Assembly (NCBI GenBank): GCA_038532735.1
Contig: JBCBAC010000004.1
Span: 244,045-308,044, forward strand
DNA: 64,000 nucleotides
Direction: 5' to 3'
DNA from: JAHTBL01 sp038532735
Lineage (GTDB): Bacteria; Pseudomonadota; Alphaproteobacteria; Rhodobacterales; Rhodobacteraceae
Shown: positions 35,364 through 44,195 of the stretch, one piece after another
Numbering within the stretch: the stretch's first letter is position 1
How the letters are laid out: every line of letters starts with the position of its first letter
Program-made: the position numbers and the translations under genes
Notes under the pieces: model-generated
Told to the model about the DNA's origin: nothing
Database searches by the model: none
What the model saw: the letters and a program-made list of their open reading frames with translations, nothing else

Positions 35364-35562
35364 GCGCGTCTCTTTAAATCGTCTGACAGCAGTGTAATGC
35401 GCCCTTTGATGGCAGTGCAATGGGGCAAGAATACGCTGTGTTCATGCTCATATAATGCGATTGTTTCGCCATGCGCGCGGGTCTGTTTCACAAACCGTGC
35501 CAGAGGCCCGGTGGTTGACGCGCGCCGTGGCGTGGCTAGCATCTGCGTAAGGGAGGACGAAA

Positions 35563-36474
35563 ATGACCAGCCAGATCAACACGATCGACGAGGTGCAATC
35601 CCTCCTGAGCGCGCAAAACTATGTCTGTGGGCGCGCCTTGGCGACGGTTGTGTTCCTGTCGCTACGCTTGGGACGGCCCTTGTTTCTGGAAGGCGAGGCC
35701 GGTGTCGGCAAGACCGAGATCGCCAAAGCCATTGCTGCCGCTTTGGGCCGTCGTTTGATCCGGCTGCAATGCTACGAGGGGCTCGATGCGGCCTCTGCCG
35801 TCTATGAGTGGAACTTCGCCGCTCAGATGGTTGCGATCCGCGCGGCCGAAGCCGGCGGCGGCGCGGACAGCAAGGCGCTGCAAACGCAGCTTTTCAGCGA
35901 TGATTATCTGATCGAGCGTCCGCTTCTTGAGGCGATGCGCCCAGATCCTGCGGGCCCGCCCGTTCTGCTGATCGATGAGTTGGACCGCACGGATGAACCG
36001 TTTGAAGCGTTTCTACTCGAAGCGCTTTCAGATTTTCAGGTCACCATTCCTGAGTTGGGCACCGTAAAAGCGCCTGAACCGCCGATTGTCATTCTGACGT
36101 CCAACCGCACGCGCGAGGTGCATGACGCGCTCAAGCGCCGTTGCCTCTATCACTGGGTCGACTACCCCGATCTCGAGCGGGAGATGGACATTCTCGCCGC
36201 CCGCGCGCCCGACGCCTCCCAAGCGCTGTCGCGGGAGGTCGTGGCCTTTGTGCAAAAGCTCCGCACCGAAGACCTGTTCAAGAAACCCGGCGTAGCCGAA
36301 ACCATCGACTGGGCCAAGTGCCTGCTTGCACTCGACGTCATCAACCTTTCGCCAGAAGTGATCGCCGATACGCTCGGCGCGATCCTGAAATATCAGGACG
36401 ACATCCAGAAGCTGCAGGGCTCGGAAGCGAAACGTATCCTCGACGAGGTGAAGGCAGAGTTGGCGCCCGCGTAA
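35563..36474 (+). CDS. MoxR-type AAA+ ATPase (CoxD-like)
   Basis: A 303-residue AAA+ ATPase with Walker A GEAGVGKT (near 45-52), Walker B VLLIDELDRTDEPFEAFLLEAL and sensor-1 ILTSNRTRE. It is the kind of chaperone (CoxD) that matures the CoxL molybdenum-copper site in CO dehydrogenase clusters. GGGAGGACG precedes ATG 35563. The next gene encodes its usual VWA partner. Confidence 0.9.
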   Translation: MTSQINTIDEVQSLLSAQNYVCGRALATVVFLSLRLGRPLFLEGEAGVGKTEIAKAIAAALGRRLIRLQCYEGLDAASAVYEWNFAAQMVAIRAAEAGGGADSKALQTQLFSDDYLIERPLLEAMRPDPAGPPVLLIDELDRTDEPFEAFLLEALSDFQVTIPELGTVKAPEPPIVILTSNRTREVHDALKRRCLYHWVDYPDLEREMDILAARAPDASQALSREVVAFVQKLRTEDLFKKPGVAETIDWAKCLLALDVINLSPEVIADTLGAILKYQDDIQKLQGSEAKRILDEVKAELAPA

Positions 36475-36526
36475 TGCTTCTTTTGTCTCCAAAGACCTTT
36501 CCGCAACACCCGCCAAGGGCACCGCG

Positions 36527-37783
36527 ATGGTAGCACTGCCCGACCTTGAGCTTCCAGAAAATCCCAAGCTCACGCGCAATATCACCCATTTCGCGCGGGC
36601 GCTGCGCAAAGCAGGTCTGCCAATCGGGCCAGGGGCCACGCTGAATGCGATCAATGCGGTGAAAGCTGCGGGCTTTACCGAACGCGCTGACTTTTACTGG
36701 ACGCTGCACGCCTGTTTCGTGACCCGGCCAGAGCATCGCGCGACGTTTCGGCAGCTCTTCCGGCTCTACTGGCGCGATCCGCGCTATCTGGAACATATGA
36801 TGTCCTACATGATCCCCGCCACCCGCGGTGTGGCCGAAGAACGCCGCGCGAAGGCCGCTGAAAAGCGCGCGGCGGAGGCGCTTTTGGACGGGGTGGAGCG
36901 GGATCTGCCGGAGACCCGCGAAGACGAGGGCGAGACGCAGATCGAGATTGACGCCTCGCGCACGATGTCCTCGCAGGAACGGCTCAAAACGCTTGATTTC
37001 GAACAGATGAGCACGGCTGAAATGGCCGAGGCCAAGCGGATGTTGGCCAAGCTCAAGCTGCCGATCAAGCCGCTGACCTCGCGGCGCAGCAAGTGTTCCC
37101 CGCGGGGAACGAAGGTTGATGGAAGGTTAACGCTGAAAGCCGCCATGCGGCGCGGGGGGGAGATCGAAAAGCTGATGCTGAAGACCCCGCGCACCCGCTG
37201 GCCGAACCTTGTCACACTTTGCGATATCTCGGGCTCCATGAGCCAGTATTCCCGCGCGGTGCTGCATTTCCTGCATGCGGTGGCCAATCAGAAAGGTGCG
37301 GGCTGGGCCAAGGTGCATGCGTTCACTTTTGGCACGCGTCTGACCAATATCACCCGACATCTGGGCACGCGCGATGTGGATGCGGCATTGGCGGCGGCTG
37401 GGGCCGAGGCGCAGGACTGGGAAGGCGGCACGCGGATCGGGGCGTGCCTGACCGAGTTCAACCGCGACTGGTCGCGGCGGGTGCTGGGCTCGGGCGCGAT
37501 TGTTCTGCTGATCACGGACGGGCTGGACCGCGATGATCCCGATGATCTGGCCCGCGCGATGGAGCGGTTGCAGTTGAGTGCCCGCAAGGTGATCTGGCTT
37601 AATCCGTTGCTGCGCTGGGATGGGTTTGCCCCAAAGGCGCGCGGTATTGCCGAGATGCTGCCGCGTGTGGATAGCTTTCGCGCGGGGCACAACATCGCCT
37701 CGCTTGAAGCGCTTGCCGCCGCACTTTCGCGCCCCGATGATAGGGGCGAGAAAGCGCGCCTGATGGCGCTGTTGGAGGCATAG
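36527..37783 (+). CDS. VWA-domain protein (CoxE-like)
   Basis: A 418-residue protein. The N-terminal part (ARALRKAGLPIGPG, then RAEHR-like region) is typical of CoxE. The C-terminal VWA domain has the MIDAS motif DISGSMS (near 236-242) with a conserved later Thr and Asp. CoxE acts with CoxD in maturation of molybdenum hydroxylases. It lies 52 bases after the ATPase, and xdhC starts immediately after its stop. Confidence 0.9.
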   Translation: MVALPDLELPENPKLTRNITHFARALRKAGLPIGPGATLNAINAVKAAGFTERADFYWTLHACFVTRPEHRATFRQLFRLYWRDPRYLEHMMSYMIPATRGVAEERRAKAAEKRAAEALLDGVERDLPETREDEGETQIEIDASRTMSSQERLKTLDFEQMSTAEMAEAKRMLAKLKLPIKPLTSRRSKCSPRGTKVDGRLTLKAAMRRGGEIEKLMLKTPRTRWPNLVTLCDISGSMSQYSRAVLHFLHAVANQKGAGWAKVHAFTFGTRLTNITRHLGTRDVDAALAAAGAEAQDWEGGTRIGACLTEFNRDWSRRVLGSGAIVLLITDGLDRDDPDDLARAMERLQLSARKVIWLNPLLRWDGFAPKARGIAEMLPRVDSFRAGHNIASLEALAAALSRPDDRGEKARLMALLEA

Positions 37784-38737
37784 ATGGACCGCATACCCGA
37801 GATCGCATTGGACTGGCACCGCTCAGGCAAAGGGGCGGCTTTGGCCACGGTCGTGCGTACATGGGGCTCCGCCCCACGGCGTGTGGGCAGCCAGTTGGTG
37901 ATTTCGGGCGCAGGTGAGATCGAGGGTTCGGTCTCGGGCGGTTGCGTCGAGGGCGCGGTGATTGTGGAAGCGCTAGATCTATTGGAAGAGGGGACCTCGA
38001 AAATCCTGACCTTTGGGGTCAGTGATGATGAGGCCTTTGCCGTGGGTTTGGCCTGTGGTGGCGAGATTTCGATTTTGGTGGAGCCAGTTGGTGCCGCGAT
38101 CCCTGAAGCGCTTCTGTCAGACCTTGTGGCCGCCCGCGAAGCCCGCACGCCCGTTGCCTATGTCGTCAACACCACTGACTGGACGCGTCGCGTGGATTAC
38201 CAGAGCCATGAGGAGCGGTTCCGCATGGATCGCTCTGGCTTCGACGAAGACGTGTTCGTCGCCATCCACAACCCGCCCTTGCGGATGGGCATCGTGGGTG
38301 CCGTGCACATTACGCAACCGCTTGTGCAGATGGCCCGCATGGCGGGCTATGATCCGTTTATCATCGACCCGCGGGAGGTGTTCGGGTCAGAGGCGCGCTT
38401 CCCCGGTGAGGCGCTTAGCAACGACTGGCCCGATGAGGCGCTGACCGCGTGGGGCATTGATGCGCGCACGGCAATCGTCACCCTGTCGCATGATCCCAAG
38501 ATCGACGACCCGGCGCTGCATGTGGCGCTGAAATCAGACGCCTTCTATATCGGCGCGCTGGGCTCGACGCGCACCCATGCCAAGCGGGTGGCGCGCCTGA
38601 GCGAGGCAGGTTTCACCGAAGCTGACATGGCACGCATCCATTCGCCTGTTGGGCTTGATATCGGTGCCGCAAGCCCCGCCGAAATCGCCGTGGCGACGCT
38701 GGCCCAAATAACAGCTGTGCTGCGAGGCCGTGCGTGA
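37784..38737 (+). CDS. XdhC/CoxI-family protein
   Basis: A 317-residue molybdenum-cofactor chaperone. WGSAPRRVGSQLVIS and VSGGCVEGAVI with its conserved cysteine mark the N-terminal XdhC_CoxI domain. A Rossmann-like C-terminal part (ALGSTRTHAKR) follows. XdhC binds and protects the sulfurated cofactor before insertion. The ATG directly follows the coxE-like stop, and its stop overlaps the next start (GTGA). Confidence 0.92.
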   Translation: MDRIPEIALDWHRSGKGAALATVVRTWGSAPRRVGSQLVISGAGEIEGSVSGGCVEGAVIVEALDLLEEGTSKILTFGVSDDEAFAVGLACGGEISILVEPVGAAIPEALLSDLVAAREARTPVAYVVNTTDWTRRVDYQSHEERFRMDRSGFDEDVFVAIHNPPLRMGIVGAVHITQPLVQMARMAGYDPFIIDPREVFGSEARFPGEALSNDWPDEALTAWGIDARTAIVTLSHDPKIDDPALHVALKSDAFYIGALGSTRTHAKRVARLSEAGFTEADMARIHSPVGLDIGAASPAEIAVATLAQITAVLRGRA

Positions 38738-39726
38738 GATTCGGACCGGTCCCGGTCGATGTCGCAGAGGGCGCGATCCTAGCCCATTCCTTGCGGCTCA
38801 GCAGCGGCGTGCTGAAAAAGGGCCGCGTGTTGGACGCGGCGGATCTGGCGCGCATCAAAGCGGACGGGGTGGCAGAGATCACGGTGGCTCAGCTTGCTCC
38901 AACGGATATCGAGGAAAACACCGCCGCAGCACGCTTGGCGGCGGCCATTGCGCCATCCCCAAAGGCGGCATGCCTGCGCTTGGCCGATCCGTTCACTGGG
39001 CGGGTGAACCTTTATGCACAAAGCGCGGGGATCGTGATGATCGACACCGATGCCGTGCATGCGCTTAACAAGGTGAACCCGCTGATCACGCTGGCCACAC
39101 CGCGCCCCTTCGCGCGCGTTGCCGCTGGGGCGCTGGTGGGCACGGTCAAGATCATCTCTTACGCGGTCACTGAGGTCGATTTGAACCGTGCATGTGCGGC
39201 AGCAAAAGGGGCGGTTCGGGTGCAACCAGCGACCCTGCAGAACGCCAGTCTCATCCTGACCGAACTGCCCGGGGCCGTGGACAGCGCCAAAGGGGAGGCC
39301 GCGGTGGCGAGCCGCCTTGATGCGCTGGGTGTGCCGCTGATCGAAACCCGTCGCGTGCCACACCAATCAGGCGCCGTGGCACAGGCCGTGAAGGACGCGA
39401 AAGGTGCGCTGGTTCTGATCCAGACCGCGTCGGCGACGTCCGATCCACACGACGTCGCACCTGAGGGACTGGTGCAAGCCGGAGGACGGCTGATCCATTT
39501 CGGCATGCCTGTCGATCCCGGCAACCTGCTGTTTCTGGGCGCCCATGGCGACCGCCCTGTCATCGGCCTGCCCGGATGCGCCCGCTCGCCTGCGCTCAAT
39601 GGCGCGGATTGGGTGATGGAGCGCATCTTATGCGGGGTGCCCGTCACATCAGACGATATCGCCGCGATGGGCGTGGGTGGGTTGCTCAAGGAAATCAAAA
39701 GCCGTCCGCAGCCCCGTGAAGGCTGA
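38734..39726 (+). CDS. Molybdopterin-binding (MoCF-domain) protein, without cytidylyltransferase domain
   Basis: A 330-residue protein of the molybdopterin-binding type seen beside xdhC and coxSLM. The start FGPVPVDVAEGAILAHS and the late GLPGCARSPALNGADWVMER are hallmarks. In relatives these are often fused to a C-terminal MobA/MocA-like nucleotidyltransferase of about 200 residues; here the protein ends after the first part. GTG 38734 overlaps the xdhC stop. It likely handles molybdenum cofactor for the hydroxylase. Confidence 0.8.
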   Translation: MRFGPVPVDVAEGAILAHSLRLSSGVLKKGRVLDAADLARIKADGVAEITVAQLAPTDIEENTAAARLAAAIAPSPKAACLRLADPFTGRVNLYAQSAGIVMIDTDAVHALNKVNPLITLATPRPFARVAAGALVGTVKIISYAVTEVDLNRACAAAKGAVRVQPATLQNASLILTELPGAVDSAKGEAAVASRLDALGVPLIETRRVPHQSGAVAQAVKDAKGALVLIQTASATSDPHDVAPEGLVQAGGRLIHFGMPVDPGNLLFLGAHGDRPVIGLPGCARSPALNGADWVMERILCGVPVTSDDIAAMGVGGLLKEIKSRPQPREG

Positions 39727-39733
39727 CCTCTGC

Positions 39734-39755
39734 CTTCTTTTGTCCATAAATACCT
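39734..39755 (-). repeat. Dispersed intergenic repeat, copy e
   Basis: The reverse strand reads TATTTATGGACAAAAGAAG. It lies 8 bases after the MoCF-domain gene and matches copy f closely. Confidence 0.5.
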
Positions 39756-39802
39756 AAACGGCGTATCATCGGCCATAAGTTGCGACAGGCTGTCCCGATG
39801 CG

Positions 39803-39825
39803 GAACAATCACAAAGAAATTGTTC
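39803..39825. promoter_or_regulatory. Dyad GAACAAT-N9-ATTGTTC upstream of coxS-like gene
   Basis: An exact 7-bp inverted repeat with a 9-bp spacer lies about 60 bases 5' of the coxS-like ATG. It is a plausible operator for the coxSLM-type genes. No matching regulator is identified nearby. Confidence 0.4.
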
Positions 39826-39883
39826 TCAAAACGAAAAACCCGTGCTTAACTCTGGGTAAGAATTAAAAATCGGGAGGAATTCA

Positions 39884-40369
39884 ATGACACAGGTCTCAAT
39901 GACCGTGAACGGGAAGGCTGTAAGCGGCGAGGTCGAAGGCCGCACGCTGCTATCTGGCTTTCTGCGTGACAGCCTGAATTTGACCGGCACCCATGTGGGC
40001 TGTGACACCAGCCAATGCGGGGCTTGCGTGGTCCATGTGGATGGGGTTGCCGTCAAAGCCTGCACGATGCTGGCAGGTGAAGCTGATGGTGCTGAGGTCA
40101 CCACGATCGAAGGGATGGCCAACCCTGATGGGTCACTATCGACGATCCAACAAGCCTTTCAGGATCACCACGGGCTGCAATGCGGTTTCTGCACGCCAGG
40201 CATGGTGATGTCGGCGGCTGCTTTGCTGCAGGAGAACCCGAAGCCGTCCGAGACGGAAATCCGGGAATATCTGGAAGGCAATATCTGCCGCTGCACAGGC
40301 TATCATAACATCGTCAAGGCGATCATGGCGGCGGCCGGACAGGACGTCAGCAAAATCGCTGCGGAGTAA
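39884..40369 (+). CDS. Xanthine-dehydrogenase-family 2Fe-2S subunit (CoxS-like)
   Basis: A 161-residue small subunit with two 2Fe-2S clusters: GCDTSQCGACVVHVDG for the plant-type cluster, and CGFCTPGM with ICRCTGYHNI for the second. It passes electrons from the molybdenum site to FAD. GGGAGGAATTC precedes ATG 39884. It is the first gene of a small-large-medium set. Confidence 0.95.
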   Translation: MTQVSMTVNGKAVSGEVEGRTLLSGFLRDSLNLTGTHVGCDTSQCGACVVHVDGVAVKACTMLAGEADGAEVTTIEGMANPDGSLSTIQQAFQDHHGLQCGFCTPGMVMSAAALLQENPKPSETEIREYLEGNICRCTGYHNIVKAIMAAAGQDVSKIAAE

Positions 40370-40434
40370 GACTTCTGACTATGGCGCAGGAGTATCCTCT
40401 CCGCGCCTGACCCACCTTTTAGGGAGGTAGAAAC

Positions 40435-42798
40435 ATGCCCAAAGATGGAGGCATTGGCGCCAGCTCAAAACGGCGCGAGGACGTTCGGTTTCTGACAGGC
40501 CGAGGACGTTACACAGACGACATCAACATCAACAATCAGACCTATGTGCATTTCCTGCGCTCGGACGTGGCGCACGCAAAGATCAACGGGATCGACACCT
40601 CGGCGGCTGCGGCCATGCCGGGAGTTGTGCGGATTTTCACCGGTGCGGATTTCGAAGGGATCGGCTCGATCCCCTGCGGTTGGCAAGTGACGGACCGGCA
40701 TGGTGAGCCGATGCAGGAACCTGCCCATCCGGTGCTGGCTCAGGGCAAGGTGCGCCATGTGGGCGATCCGATCTGTGCAGTTGTGGCCGAGAGCCTTGAG
40801 CAGGCGCGCGATGCGGCCGAAGCGATTGAGCTCGATCTGGAAGAGCTGCCAGCCGTGGTCGACATGAAAGCCGCTGTGGCGGACGGGGCCACCAAGGTCC
40901 ATGACGATCTGACCAGCAACCTCTGTTACGACTGGGGCTTTGTTGAAGAAAACCGCGAGGCGGTGGACAAGGCGTTTGAAGACGCCGCGCATGTGACCTC
41001 GCTTGAGTTGGTCAACAACCGCCTTGTCGCCAACCCGATGGAGCCGCGCGTGGCGGTCGGTGACTGGAATGCGGGCACCGATGATTACACGCTCTACACC
41101 ACCAGCCAGAACCCCCACGTGATCCGGCTGCTGATGGGTGCGTTCGTGCTGGGCATCCCTGAGCATAAGCTGCGCGTTGTCGCCCCTGATGTGGGTGGCG
41201 GCTTCGGCACCAAGATCTTCCATTACGCGGAAGAGGCGTTCTGCACCTTTGCCGCCAAGCAAGTCGGGCGTCCGGTGAAGTGGACCTCGAGCCGGTCGGA
41301 GGCGTTTATGTCAGACGCCCATGGTCGTGACCACGTGACAAAGATCGAACTGGCGCTGGATGCGGAGAACAACTTCACCGCCCTGCGGACAGAAACCTAC
41401 GCCAATATGGGCGCGTATCTGTCCACCTTTGCGCCTTCAATCCCTACTTGGCTGCACGGCACGCTGATGGCGGGCAACTACAAGACGCCGCTCATCTATG
41501 TGAACGTGAAGGCGGTGTTTACGAACACGGTCCCCGTCGATGCGTATCGCGGCGCTGGGCGGCCCGAAGCGACGTTCCAGTTGGAGCGCGTTGTCGACAA
41601 GGCCGCACGCGAGTTGGGTGTCGATCCCATTGAACTGCGCCGCCAGAACTTCATCACCGAGTTCCCCTATGCCACCCCTGTGGCAGTGGAGTATGACACG
41701 GGCGATTATAACGCGACGATGGATAAGCTGGCCGAGATTGGCGATCTGTCCGGGTTCGAGGCGCGTCTGGAAGATTCCAAGAAACGCGGCAAGCTGCGCG
41801 GTCTGGGCGTGAACTGCTACATTGAGGCCTGCGGGATTGCCCCGTCGAACCTTGTTGGGCAGTTGGGCGCGCGTGCTGGTCTCTATGAAAGTGCGACCGT
41901 GCGGGTGAACGCCACGGGCTCGATCTCGGTCATGACGGGCAGCCACAGCCACGGGCAGGGGCATGAGACCGCCTTCCCGCAGGTGATCGCCGAGATGATC
42001 GGGATTGATGAAAGTCAGGTCGAGATTGTCCATGGGGATACGGCGACCTCTCCGATGGGGATGGGGACTTATGGGTCTCGTTCGCTCGCCGTCGGCGGCT
42101 CTGCCATGGTCCGCGCGGCGGAGAAGGTGATTAACAAGGCCAAGAAGATTGCCTCGCACCTTCTGGAAGCGTCGGAAGCGGATATCGAGTTGAAGGACGG
42201 CCAGTTCACGGTCGCAGGCACGGATAAATCCGTGGCCTGGGGCGATGTGACCTTGGCGGCTTATGTGCCGCACAACTATCCGCTTGAGGAAATTGAGCCG
42301 GGGTTGGAGGAAACAGCGTTCTACGATCCCAACAACTTCACCTATCCGTCGGGCGCCTATTGCTGCGAGGTCGAGGTGGACCCCGAAACCGGCAAGGTGA
42401 CGATTGAGAGCTTCGCGGCGGCCGATGATTTCGGCAATATCGTGAACCCGATGATCGTGTCGGGGCAGGTCCATGGTGGTTTGGCGCAAGGGATCGGGCA
42501 GGCGCTGCTTGAGAACTGTTCCTATGATGAGAACGGTCAGATCTTGTCGGCCAGCTACATGGATTACGCCATGCCGCGCGCCGATGATGTGCCGTTCTAT
42601 GAGGTGGATCATTCCTGCCAGACGCCCTGCACGCACAACCCGCTGGGCGTGAAAGGTTGTGGGGAGGCTGGGGCCATCGGCTCGCCGCCTGCCGTCGTCA
42701 ACGCCGTGGTCGATGCGCTGCAGCGTGCAGGCAAAGACGTGACGCATATCGATATGCCGCTGACGCCCGGCAAGGTTTGGGCTGCGATGAACGGATAA
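40435..42798 (+). CDS. Molybdenum hydroxylase large subunit, form II CoxL-like
   Basis: A 787-residue catalytic subunit holding molybdopterin. The active-site loop reads AYRGAGR (Ala370-Arg376), the form II (BMS) signature, rather than AYxCSFR of proven CO dehydrogenases. The conserved GCGEAGAIGSPP with catalytic Glu is present near the C-terminus. Whether form II enzymes oxidise CO physiologically is doubtful; another aldehyde or heterocycle is possible. GGGAGG precedes ATG 40435. It is flanked by coxS- and coxM-like genes and preceded by a full set of maturation genes. Confidence 0.93.
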   Translation: MPKDGGIGASSKRREDVRFLTGRGRYTDDININNQTYVHFLRSDVAHAKINGIDTSAAAAMPGVVRIFTGADFEGIGSIPCGWQVTDRHGEPMQEPAHPVLAQGKVRHVGDPICAVVAESLEQARDAAEAIELDLEELPAVVDMKAAVADGATKVHDDLTSNLCYDWGFVEENREAVDKAFEDAAHVTSLELVNNRLVANPMEPRVAVGDWNAGTDDYTLYTTSQNPHVIRLLMGAFVLGIPEHKLRVVAPDVGGGFGTKIFHYAEEAFCTFAAKQVGRPVKWTSSRSEAFMSDAHGRDHVTKIELALDAENNFTALRTETYANMGAYLSTFAPSIPTWLHGTLMAGNYKTPLIYVNVKAVFTNTVPVDAYRGAGRPEATFQLERVVDKAARELGVDPIELRRQNFITEFPYATPVAVEYDTGDYNATMDKLAEIGDLSGFEARLEDSKKRGKLRGLGVNCYIEACGIAPSNLVGQLGARAGLYESATVRVNATGSISVMTGSHSHGQGHETAFPQVIAEMIGIDESQVEIVHGDTATSPMGMGTYGSRSLAVGGSAMVRAAEKVINKAKKIASHLLEASEADIELKDGQFTVAGTDKSVAWGDVTLAAYVPHNYPLEEIEPGLEETAFYDPNNFTYPSGAYCCEVEVDPETGKVTIESFAAADDFGNIVNPMIVSGQVHGGLAQGIGQALLENCSYDENGQILSASYMDYAMPRADDVPFYEVDHSCQTPCTHNPLGVKGCGEAGAIGSPPAVVNAVVDALQRAGKDVTHIDMPLTPGKVWAAMNG

Positions 42799-42838
42799 GC
42801 TGATTGGGCGGCGGTCCTTTGGGCTGCCGCCGGATTTC

Positions 42839-42860
42839 AGGTATTTATGGACAAAAGAAG
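42839..42860 (+). repeat. Dispersed intergenic repeat, copy f
   Basis: It carries TATTTATGGACAAAAGAAG, between the large- and medium-subunit genes. It is the inverse of copy e. Confidence 0.5.
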
Positions 42861-42899
42861 ACACGGGCTGGGTCCCTATGATCTTCGGGAGGACAAGAA

Positions 42900-43688
42900 A
42901 TGTATGCATTCGAGTTTGAGCGGCCAACGACCGTCGACGATGCGGTTAAGGCGCTGGCATCCGAGGACGCGCAGGCGCTGGGCGGGGGGCAAACCCTGAT
43001 CCCCACGCTGAAACAGCGGCTGGCGGCACCCGAGACGCTGGTAAGTCTTGGCGCGATTGCCGAGATGAAGGGTGTTTGTATCGGTGATAGCGGCGAGGTC
43101 TGTATCGGCGGGGCGACCACCCATGCGACCGTGGCGACAGAAGCGGGGCAATACCCTGCGCTGGCAGCACTTGCCTCGCATATCGGGGACCCGGCGGTGC
43201 GCAATCGTGGAACAATTGGTGGGTCGCTGGCCAATAACGACCCGTCGGCCTGCTATCCGGCGGCGGTATTGGGATCGAACGCGACGGTGATCACCAATAA
43301 GCGCGACATCGCGGCGGATGATTATTTTCAGGGCATGTTCACGACCGCGCTAGAAGAGGGCGAGATCATCACCGAAGTGCGCTTCCCGGTGCCGGAAAAG
43401 GCGAACTACCAGAAATTTGTGCAGCCCGCGTCCCGCTTTGCGTTGGTCGGCGTCTTTGTCGCCAAATACGGCGACGGCGTGCGTGTGGCAGTCACGGGCG
43501 CCTCTGAAGAGGGGGTGCACCGCTGGACTGCAGCGGAAGAGGCGCTTTCGGCAGATTTCAGCGTAGAGGCGATTTCGGGGCTGAGCGTGCCTGCGGAGGG
43601 TCTGATCGGCGATCTGCACGGCACGCCGGAATACCGCGCGCATCTGGTCAAAGTGCTGACGGGGCGTGCTGTCACCGCCGCCGCCTGA
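42900..43688 (+). CDS. Molybdenum hydroxylase FAD-binding subunit (CoxM-like)
   Basis: A 262-residue medium subunit. GGGQTLIPTLKQRL and RNRGTIGGSLANNDPSA are the two FAD-contact motifs of the family. It takes electrons from CoxS and passes them to a quinone or other acceptor. GGGAGGAC precedes ATG 42900. The gap from coxL contains a dispersed repeat. Confidence 0.94.
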   Translation: MYAFEFERPTTVDDAVKALASEDAQALGGGQTLIPTLKQRLAAPETLVSLGAIAEMKGVCIGDSGEVCIGGATTHATVATEAGQYPALAALASHIGDPAVRNRGTIGGSLANNDPSACYPAAVLGSNATVITNKRDIAADDYFQGMFTTALEEGEIITEVRFPVPEKANYQKFVQPASRFALVGVFVAKYGDGVRVAVTGASEEGVHRWTAAEEALSADFSVEAISGLSVPAEGLIGDLHGTPEYRAHLVKVLTGRAVTAAA

Positions 43689-44148
43689 TCCTTTGGGATT
43701 GAAGAAACGACACCGCATCGGCTTTGCCTTTGCGGTGTTGCTTATTGGTGGGGGCATTCTGTCTGTCATGCTCGCTTCAGACCGTCGGGTTGAGGAGCGG
43801 CAGCATGCGCGCTTGCTTGAGGTGCGGGACGCCCCGCTGACCCCGTTTGTGTCCGATGGGTGCAGCGGTGGGCTGAGCCGGATCTGGAATGAGGTCGGTG
43901 CCGATCCGCTGCCGTTTGAGAGCTGCTGCGTGAGCCATGACCGCGCTTATCATGCAGGAGGCAGCGCTATGACCGCCCGTGGCAGCTATGTTGAGCGACT
44001 TGCAGCTGATCGCGCGTTTCAGATGTGTGTGGCCGAGACGGGCGGGGAGGTCGTGTCGGATGCGCTATTTCAGGCGGTGCGATTGGGTGGCGTGCCTTGC
44101 AGCGGGTTAAGTTGGCGTTGGGGATATGGGCGACCCAGGTGCCAATAA
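43666..44148 (+). CDS. Phospholipase-A2-like small secreted or membrane-anchored protein
   Basis: A 160-residue protein. A basic KKRHR stretch and a hydrophobic segment (about 17-37) form a signal sequence or anchor. The outside part has FVSDGCSGGLS, then ESCCVSHDRAYHAGG (Cys87, Cys88, His91, Asp92, Tyr95). CCxxHDxxY is the catalytic hallmark of phospholipase A2, and DGCSGG resembles its calcium loop. Further cysteines suggest disulfides. The start is uncertain: GTG 43666 overlaps the CoxM-like gene, and TTG 43693 or 43699 is also possible. Enzymatic activity is inferred from motifs only. Confidence 0.65.
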   Translation: MLSPPPPDPLGLKKRHRIGFAFAVLLIGGGILSVMLASDRRVEERQHARLLEVRDAPLTPFVSDGCSGGLSRIWNEVGADPLPFESCCVSHDRAYHAGGSAMTARGSYVERLAADRAFQMCVAETGGEVVSDALFQAVRLGGVPCSGLSWRWGYGRPRCQ

Positions 44149-44150
44149 AA

Positions 44151-44170
44151 AAGCCCCTCGAAAGGGGCTT
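44151..44170 (-). terminator. Rho-independent terminator of infC
   Basis: A perfect 8-bp stem AAGCCCCT / AGGGGCTT with a CGAA loop. On the reverse strand it is followed by a run of T. It lies 25 bases after the infC stop; it could weakly serve the forward strand too. Confidence 0.8.
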
Positions 44171-44195
44171 TAAGATCGCGCTTTAAGATACTGAC

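Noticed and set aside
41437..42927. 496-codon reverse open frame
   Set aside because: It is antisense to the large molybdenum-hydroxylase subunit, which has all its motifs.
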